The notes under the pieces: model-generated | Database searches by the model: none | What the model was told of the DNA's origin: nothing | Seen by the model: only the letters and a program-made list of their open reading frames with translations | Source of the DNA: Methylococcaceae bacterium | Lineage (GTDB): Bacteria; Pseudomonadota; Gammaproteobacteria; Methylococcales; Methylomonadaceae | DNA length: 11,440 nucleotides | Direction: 5' to 3' | Assembly: GCA_947506075.1 (NCBI GenBank) | Contig: CANNNN010000055.1 | Coordinates: 1-11,440 of the forward strand | In this document: positions 6,223 to 11,440 of the stretch, one piece after another | Position numbering within the stretch: the first letter of the stretch is position 1 | Layout of the letters: each line of letters opens with the position of its first letter | Translations under genes and position numbers: made by a program

Positions 6223-8802
6223 ATGCCCTCGGTACGATTTAATCTCCGTTTCTTGTTGTTAAACATGACGATTGCCGTTGTCTATCTGTTGCTCTCCAAG
6301 TCCGGCATGTTGTTTGCGGATCACCATGGCATGGTCACTTTGTGGTGGCCTTCCGGGGGCTTTGCGTTGGCAGTGCTTCTGCTGGGTGGCTGGTGCAATG
6401 TGCCGGGTATTTTTCTTGGGACTCTTCTGACAAGTAGTAGCTTTGGTGATCCCTTGTTTCTCTCAATTCCCATTGCGTTGACCAATACGCTAGAGGTAGT
6501 GTGTGGCTGGTGGTTACTCACGCGCTGGAGCAACTTTGATGTTACGTTAGATCATCTACAGGATTTTCTTCTTTTAGCGTTTGTGGCTGCACCACTGATT
6601 GCTTTTATAGGAGCCGCCGTTTGTCCCACATTACTTATGATGGCTGGGATGATTGATGCTAAATTATGGGAACATACGGCATTACATTGGTGGATGGCTG
6701 ATTTGCTGGGTATTTTTCTAGTTACCCCATTGATGCTTGCGTGGCAACAGATACCCAAAGACTGGTTAAAGTCGATCCGGCTGATTGAAGTTATACTGAT
6801 TCTTGGTTTAACGTTTCTATCTGGGCAAGTGATTTTTTTGGGATGGTTTCACGACATCGTTGGTCAGTACTCAAATGGTTTCATGATGTTCCTGTTGCTA
6901 TCCGTAGTAGCTATTCGCTTAGGATTACAGGGTGTGTCGATTGCCTTGATGATGACGGCGATTCAAGCATTGATGGGCGCAAGTCAGAGTATTGGATACT
7001 TCGGTGATGATCTTGCCAGAACGCAGCTGACCAACTTCTGGCTCTATCTGTTGATTCTCACTGTGGTGGCTACTTCTCTAGCGACTTATGTTAGCGAGAA
7101 AAATAGGGTAGTGAAAGCGTTACGGGAGAGCGAAAGGTGTTTTCGCACCTTGGCCAATAACACCTCTGCCTTGGTCTGGATGTCAGGACCGGATGCGCTT
7201 TGCACTTACTTCAATACGGTTTGGTTAGATTTCACAGGGCGTAAACTCGAACAGGAACTTGGTAGCGGCTGGACTGAGGCGGTACATCCGGACGAGTATT
7301 CGTTATGCAAGTCGACTTATATGAATGCCTTTGAGGCTCGTCAAGAGTTCAGCATGGAATTTCGCCTGCGTCGATATGATGGCGAATATCGCTGGCTAAT
7401 TGATCATGGCGTCCCACGGCATGACGATGACGGTGTGTTTCTTGGCTATATCGGTTCTTGTATCGATATTACCCAGAAGAAGGCCGCTACGGATGAAATT
7501 GAACGTCTCGCTTTCTTTGATCCCCTCACGGGCCTTCCTAATCGACGGTTGCTTCAGGATAGGTTAAAACTGGCCTTGGCTTCAAGTAATCGCAGCGGAC
7601 GAAAAGGCGCTTTGCTATTTATTGATATGGATAATTTCAAGACGCTAAATGATACTCTCGGTCATGACATGGGGGACTTGCTGCTGCAACAGGTTGCACA
7701 ACGTCTTGAAGCCTGTTTGCGTGAAGGCGATACAGTTGCCCGTTTGGGTGGTGACGAGTTTGTGGTGATGCTCGAAGATTTGAGCGAGCAAGCCATTGAA
7801 GCAGCAGCGCAGACTGAAACGATAGGCAATAAAATTTTAACGATTCTCAACCAGCCTTATTTGCTCTCGACTCACAATCACCACAGTACACCTAGCATCG
7901 GCGCCATCTTGTATAACGATCATGAGCAATCCGTAGACGAACTGCTGAAGCAGGCCGATATTGCGATGTATCAAGCCAAAGCTTCAGGCCGCAATGCACT
8001 TTGCTTCTTCGATCCGCAAATGCAGGCCAGAATCACTGCCCGTGTTGCACTGGAAGCAGACTTGCGGCTTGCCTTGGTTGAAAATCAATTCAAACTTTTT
8101 TATCAGCCACAGGTTTACCATAACCGTCGGGTCATCGGCGCAGAAGTTTTAATCCGCTGGCTACATCCAGTTCGTAACTTGGTATCTCCTGCGGATTTTA
8201 TCCCGCTGGCCGAGGAAACCGGCTTAATATTGCCCATTGGACAATGGGTGCTGGAGACTGCGTGTGCTCAGCTTAAAATCTGGGAACATAGTGTGCATAC
8301 CCAGCATTTACAGCTTGCCGTCAACGTCAGCGCAAGACAGTTTCATCAGGAAGACTTTGTGCAGCAAGTGAGGCAAATACTAAGCCGGAGCGCGATAAAC
8401 CCAGACAGACTCAAGTTGGAACTCACCGAAAGCCTGGTTCACGATGATATTAATGACACCATTCTTAAGATGCACACTCTCCGTGAAATCGGTGTACACT
8501 TTTCCATGGATGATTTTGGTACAGGCTATTCATCGCTATCCAGCCTGAAAAAACTTCCCCTGGACCAGCTCAAGATTGATCAAAGTTTTGTGCGCGATCT
8601 GTCAAGCGATCCGGATGATGCTGTCATTGTGCAGACCATAATTGCCATGGCCAATAATCTGGGTATGGAGGTCATCGCCGAGGGGGTGGAGACGGAAGCT
8701 CAACGCTCCTTTCTGGAACAGCATGGCTGTCCGGTTTATCAGGGTTATCTGTTCAGTAAGCCGGTGCCGATCGAGCAGTTTGAATTGTTGCTAAACCAGT
8801 GA
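6223..8802 (+). CDS. MASE1-PAS-GGDEF-EAL cyclic-di-GMP turnover protein
   Basis: From the ATG at 6223 the protein has 859 residues; a TTG at 6193 would add ten, and neither start has a clear ribosome binding site. Residues about 10-290 form an eight-or-so-helix MASE1 membrane sensor, with the typical LWWPSGGFALAVLL. A PAS domain with PAC tail (about 302-420) follows. The GGDEF domain (about 428-590) has an intact GGDEF (509-513) and the product-inhibition RxxD site (REGD, 500-503). The EAL domain (about 605-855) has Glu641 in EVL, Asn in NVSA, ELTES, DD (763-764) in DDFGTGYSS, LKID, EGVET and YQGY, so all usual metal and catalytic residues are present. Both synthesis and breakdown of cyclic-di-GMP are possible; the net direction cannot be predicted. 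TGA is followed at once by in-frame TAA. The next gene, 75 bp away, is also a cyclic-di-GMP protein. Confidence 0.93.
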   Translation: MPSVRFNLRFLLLNMTIAVVYLLLSKSGMLFADHHGMVTLWWPSGGFALAVLLLGGWCNVPGIFLGTLLTSSSFGDPLFLSIPIALTNTLEVVCGWWLLTRWSNFDVTLDHLQDFLLLAFVAAPLIAFIGAAVCPTLLMMAGMIDAKLWEHTALHWWMADLLGIFLVTPLMLAWQQIPKDWLKSIRLIEVILILGLTFLSGQVIFLGWFHDIVGQYSNGFMMFLLLSVVAIRLGLQGVSIALMMTAIQALMGASQSIGYFGDDLARTQLTNFWLYLLILTVVATSLATYVSEKNRVVKALRESERCFRTLANNTSALVWMSGPDALCTYFNTVWLDFTGRKLEQELGSGWTEAVHPDEYSLCKSTYMNAFEARQEFSMEFRLRRYDGEYRWLIDHGVPRHDDDGVFLGYIGSCIDITQKKAATDEIERLAFFDPLTGLPNRRLLQDRLKLALASSNRSGRKGALLFIDMDNFKTLNDTLGHDMGDLLLQQVAQRLEACLREGDTVARLGGDEFVVMLEDLSEQAIEAAAQTETIGNKILTILNQPYLLSTHNHHSTPSIGAILYNDHEQSVDELLKQADIAMYQAKASGRNALCFFDPQMQARITARVALEADLRLALVENQFKLFYQPQVYHNRRVIGAEVLIRWLHPVRNLVSPADFIPLAEETGLILPIGQWVLETACAQLKIWEHSVHTQHLQLAVNVSARQFHQEDFVQQVRQILSRSAINPDRLKLELTESLVHDDINDTILKMHTLREIGVHFSMDDFGTGYSSLSSLKKLPLDQLKIDQSFVRDLSSDPDDAVIVQTIIAMANNLGMEVIAEGVETEAQRSFLEQHGCPVYQGYLFSKPVPIEQFELLLNQ

Positions 8803-8877
8803 TAATTAGTAGCAAAATTCACCTTAAGAGCTATCACGTTGTCCTCTAATTATCTGTAAAGGAATGTTTTCGACGCT

Positions 8878-10730
8878 ATGACCAATGAATTTAATTTCCA
8901 TGAGCTGAAGGCTAGTGAGCGCCTGCCTTCACCCTCAGGAACAGCGCTGGCCATTGTAAAACTTGTACAACAGGATAATGCGACTTTGCAGCAAGTCGCG
9001 CAATTGGTAAAAATAGATCCCGCCTTAAGTGGTCGAATATTGCGATTCGTCAATTCGGCAGCTTTTGGCGCTCAGCGTCCCATCGCCAACATACAAGATG
9101 CAGTGATGATGATGGGTATGCAGGCGGCGCGCAACTTCGCACTCAGTCTTTCTTTAATTGGTAACAACAGTTCCGGCAATTGTTCAGGGTTTGATTATGC
9201 AGCGTATTGGTCACATTCTTTGGCCATGGCAGTGGCTATCACGGCTATCACGACACGAGAACGTACCGTTCCCCTGCAGAATCATTTACACTTGGATTGC
9301 TCTCGGAGATTGGTCGCCTTGCGCTTGCAACCGCTTGGCCCGAAGCCTATGGCGAATGTCTTGCCAAGGCGCAGGATGAGCAGCTTCTTACTGTGGAGGG
9401 AGAGCATTTTGCCATCGATCATCAAGGGCTGAGTTTGATCCTTCTGGAGGACTGGGGTTTGCCGCAACTCTTTCTGGATGCTCTAAACCTGAGCCTTGAG
9501 CCGGAAACAACAGAGACTACGCGAATTGCCCGATTTGCCAGTCAACTGATTTTTGCCAGGCAGATTGCGCGTTACTGTTTAGCCGATGATGGCTATAAAG
9601 CCTATCTGTTAACTGATTTAACAATACAGGCAAGTCGGCATAATTTGGCTGAAGCCGCCCTGATCGATTTTGTAGGTCAAGTCATCGAAGAATGGCATGA
9701 ATGGGGGAAGCTGATTGAAGTACATACTGACATTCAGCAGTCTATACCTGTAGTGTCCTGTGAAGAAGCCATTTTGTCAGGATTGGATTTATTGCTGATC
9801 GATGATGACGCGGTTATGCTCACTCGCCTTTCCAATCAGCTTACCGATGCCGGGCATCGGGTAGGAACCTGTTGTAACAGTGAAGCAGCATTGCAGTATG
9901 TCATCGAGCGTCAACCTCAAATGGTCATTATCAACGGGAATATGAAACCCGGAGATGGCTTGGTGCTTTGCAAGATGCTCCGTATATCGGACTTTGGGAA
10001 GAATCTTTACTTTATTATGTATGGGGCTACTGAAAGCGAGGATGCTCTGGTTGAGGCTCTCGATGCCGGGATCGATGCATACTTAACCAAGCCCGTTAGT
10101 TTACGTGTGCTTCTGGCTCATATCCGGGCCGGTCATCGTATTGTCGTGCTAAAGCAGGAATTAGAAAAAGAAAGCAGAGACATCCAGCACTATACTGCCG
10201 AGTTGGCGACAGCCAACCGCCGTCTAAGGATTATGGCTAATACCGATATCCTGACCAGTTTGCCCAACCGTCGATATGCGCTTGAGCGCCTGGCGCAAGA
10301 GTGGGCGACAGCGCAACGATGCAAGCTCCCGATGTGCGTTTTGATGCTGGATTTAGATCATTTCAAATCGGTCAATGATACCTTTGGACACGGTGTTGGT
10401 GATCAGGTGTTGACGCACATAGCCAAACTAATGAAAGAAGCTTCTCGAGCCAACGATATCGTTTGTCGACTGGGCGGTGAAGAGTTTCTGATAATCGCTC
10501 CCAATACCGATGGTAGTGTTGCCCTGTTACTAGCCGAACGCATCCGCATTTCCATCGAAAAAAACCAGTACAAGGGTCTGGTACAGCACCAGTTGATTAC
10601 CGTCAGTATTGGGGTGGCAGGATCCGTGGGTGATAAACCGGGCTGGAATGAATTAATGAAACTGGCAGATCAGGCCTTATATTGTGTGAAGCACAGAAGC
10701 CGCAACAGGGTGCAGCTAGCCACAATTTGA
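8878..10730 (+). pseudogene. HDOD - pseudo-receiver - GGDEF protein, split by a one-base frameshift
   Basis: Two overlapping frames (8878 to 9432, and an open frame running to 10730) together encode one protein of 617 residues if one base is restored near 9271-9274. The first frame gives the N-terminal half of an HDOD domain up to TRERTVP, and the other frame resumes with AESFTLGLLSEIGRLAL. The total of 1853 bases is one short of a multiple of three. HDOD (about 15-285) is a signalling domain lacking HD catalytic residues. A receiver domain (about 305-420) has the acidic patch DDD (309-311) and Lys405, but Asn353 where the phosphorylated Asp belongs. A coiled linker leads to a GGDEF domain with active GGEEF (533-537) and an RxxD site (RAND). 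AAAGGA lies 14 bp before the ATG. The break could be real, a sequencing error or strain variation; if read through, it is a diguanylate cyclase. Confidence 0.85.
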
Positions 10731-10747
10731 AAATACAACGTTATTGG

Positions 10748-10855
10748 TTACAGAAACCTATCAGCCAAAGAACCTTCAACGGCGCTCATGCATCCTGCGC
10801 AACGCATGCCTAAAATGGATAGCCGCAAGTTATCCGAAGTATCTTCTATGCTCAT
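10748..10855 (-). pseudogene. Truncated start of a copper P-type ATPase (CopA-like HMA domain remnant)
   Basis: A 35-codon frame begins with ATG at 10855 behind a good ribosome binding site (AAAGGTAGG, read on the minus strand) and encodes LRLSILGMRCAGCMSAVEG (residues 10-28). The GMxCxxC motif and following helix match the first metal-binding domain at the amino end of CopA-type ATPases. The frame then stops after about half a domain. Downstream sequence runs at once into the 3' end of the cyclic-di-GMP gene and shows no ATPase motifs. It follows the CopZ-like gene by 50 bp in the same direction, as a copA often does. I infer the remnant of a deleted copA; a genuine short metal-binding peptide is less likely. 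Confidence 0.6.
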
Positions 10856-10905
10856 AATGCCTACCTTTGTTGACAACATTTCGATGAAGTTAAAACAACT
10901 TATTG

Positions 10906-11118
10906 CTACTCTACTAAAGTGAAGCCTGCTTCAACAATAACATCCTTAATCATCTCCAAACTGGTTGTTTCATTATCAAACTCAATGTTGATTTCATTAT
11001 CTTTGCTTGATGCTTTAATGCCTATTACGCCATCAATAGCTTTCAATTTATTCGTCACATTCGATTCGCAACCACCACATTTCATGCCGGTAACGGGTAA
11101 CGATACAGATTCAATCAT
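10906..11118 (-). CDS. CopZ-like heavy-metal-associated (HMA) metallochaperone
   Basis: This complete 70-residue single HMA domain has TGMKCGGC (residues 10-17) at the usual place after the first beta-strand, followed by ESNVTNKLKAIDGV and a second helix ending DVIVEAGFTLVE. Such proteins bind Cu(I) through the two Cys and hand it to a CopA ATPase; MerP-type mercury binding is possible but lacks support here. The start is fixed by a near-perfect ribosome binding site (AAGGAG) 6 bp upstream. No mer genes are present. It is followed by a truncated CopA-like start, so its usual partner appears to be missing at this locus. A 29-bp palindrome overlies its promoter region. Confidence 0.9.
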   Translation of the reverse strand: MIESVSLPVTGMKCGGCESNVTNKLKAIDGVIGIKASSKDNEINIEFDNETTSLEMIKDVIVEAGFTLVE

Positions 11119-11124
11119 TTTTGT

Positions 11125-11130
11125 CTCCTT
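11125..11130 (-). promoter_or_regulatory. Shine-Dalgarno site of the CopZ-like gene
   Basis: AAGGAG on the minus strand lies 6 nt before the ATG at 11118. It is the strongest ribosome binding site in the window attached to a gene and decides the start. Confidence 0.8.
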
Positions 11131-11158
11131 AAGTTTTGCATTTTCAGGTTCATATCAT

Positions 11159-11187
11159 ACGCGATGATTAACTGTTAATCATCGCGT
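11159..11187. promoter_or_regulatory. Perfect 29-bp palindrome over the CopZ-like gene promoter region
   Basis: The arms ACGCGATGATTAAC and GTTAATCATCGCGT are exact reverse complements around a single T. On the minus strand its edge touches TATGAT (11154-11159), a good -10 box, and covers where spacer and -35 would be; no good -35 is present. That position fits an operator for a regulator of the metal gene. It does not resemble the CueR site that I know. There is no T-run on either side, so a terminator is unlikely. Confidence 0.6.
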
Positions 11188-11200
11188 TGTTGAATAAATC
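11184..11200. mobile_element. Candidate insertion-sequence end (IS5/IS903-type terminal repeat)
   Basis: GCGTTGTTGAATAAATC closely resembles the terminal inverted repeat of IS903-like members of the IS5 family, which as I remember reads GGCTTTGTTGAATAAATC. The inside of the element would run to the right. No transposase frame and no second copy of the repeat are seen before the window ends, so this is either the edge of an element continuing past 11440 or a remnant. Confidence 0.4.
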
Positions 11201-11440
11201 AAGAGATGTATTTTATACGCTCGATGAATGTAACCTGCGTTAGCGGTTTGATCCTCGACATTCCTAATTGAGTCCGGGATGTCCTAATGGTGGAATCGGA
11301 AATTGTCAATGTAGTTGTCGCCTCGACGGTTAAATCTTACTCTGGTTTGTGCTCTGAATATTTACCTCCTTGATAGCCTCTTTTTGGTTTATATCTTGTC
11401 TGGATTAAGGTGGACTACTTGGATCTTTTGCCAATTACGG
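11201..11440. other. Non-coding sequence to the right end of the window
   Basis: No convincing coding frame was found on either strand. A minus-strand frame of 16 codons enters from the right edge and stops at 11389; it is too short to identify. A perfect AAGGAGGT on the minus strand (11364-11371) has no ATG, GTG or TTG at a usable distance. The region may be the non-coding flank or interior of a decayed insertion sequence. Confidence 0.4.

Noticed and set aside
8864..8881. Five-codon upstream frame (ATG TTT TCG ACG CTA TGA) overlapping the HDOD start
   Set aside because: The GGA directly touches its ATG, leaving no spacing for a ribosome binding site; too short to support.
9268..9276. Programmed -1 ribosomal frameshift in the HDOD gene
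   Set aside because: GTT CCC CTG does not give the X XXY YYZ slippery pattern in the reading frame, and no strong stimulating hairpin was noticed; a missing C is simpler.
11364..11371. Perfect Shine-Dalgarno AAGGAGGT on the minus strand
   Set aside because: No ATG, GTG or TTG at 4-12 nt downstream opens a frame; the only nearby candidate, ATT, gives nine codons.
11389..11439. Sixteen-codon minus-strand frame entering from the right edge
   Set aside because: Too short to tell a true gene end from chance.

Overview
The window looks like chromosomal DNA from a gammaproteobacterium. Moderate GC, a PilU-type pilus motor, a TgpA-type transglutaminase, MASE1 and HDOD cyclic-di-GMP proteins and intergenic palindromes fit a methanotroph-like lineage (Methylococcales), but nothing in the window proves that assignment. 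No rRNA, tRNA, CRISPR array or complete transposon was seen.

Layout. Positions 1-1032 hold the 3' part of a TgpA-type membrane transglutaminase. A perfect 11-bp inverted repeat (1145-1172) precedes an exported amidohydrolase (1227-2450) with a His-rich loop. After an imperfect inverted-repeat element (2493-2619) come pilU (2674-3831) and a small unknown gene (3868-4071). These converge on a minus-strand TauE/SafE-type membrane protein with an HCxGMCG motif (4091-4819). The 510-bp gap upstream of that gene holds its promoter on the minus strand. On the plus strand the gap holds a nested palindrome, a promoter-like sequence and a strong intrinsic terminator just before a gene for a stand-alone FtsH-type (M41-like) zinc-peptidase domain protein (5330-6028).

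The right half is a cyclic-di-GMP block. A MASE1-PAS-GGDEF-EAL protein (6223-8802) is followed 75 bp later by an HDOD-receiver-GGDEF protein (8878-10730). In this sequence the second gene is split by a one-base frameshift at a C4 run, and its receiver domain has Asn in place of the phospho-accepting Asp. Surface pili (PilU) and cyclic-di-GMP turnover could act in one surface-attachment programme, but the genes are not obviously in one operon.

The far right end carries a copper-type locus on the minus strand. It has a CopZ-like metallochaperone with a strong ribosome binding site and, 50 bp after it, a 35-codon start of a second heavy-metal-binding domain that looks like the beginning of a CopA ATPase cut short. 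A perfect 29-bp palindrome lies over the chaperone promoter region, and a sequence resembling an IS5/IS903-type insertion sequence end abuts it. This corner has probably been rearranged. The candidates most worth follow-up are the terminator-containing leader of the M41-like gene, that protein itself, the Asn pseudo-receiver protein and the decayed copper locus. No complete new defence or mobile system is visible.
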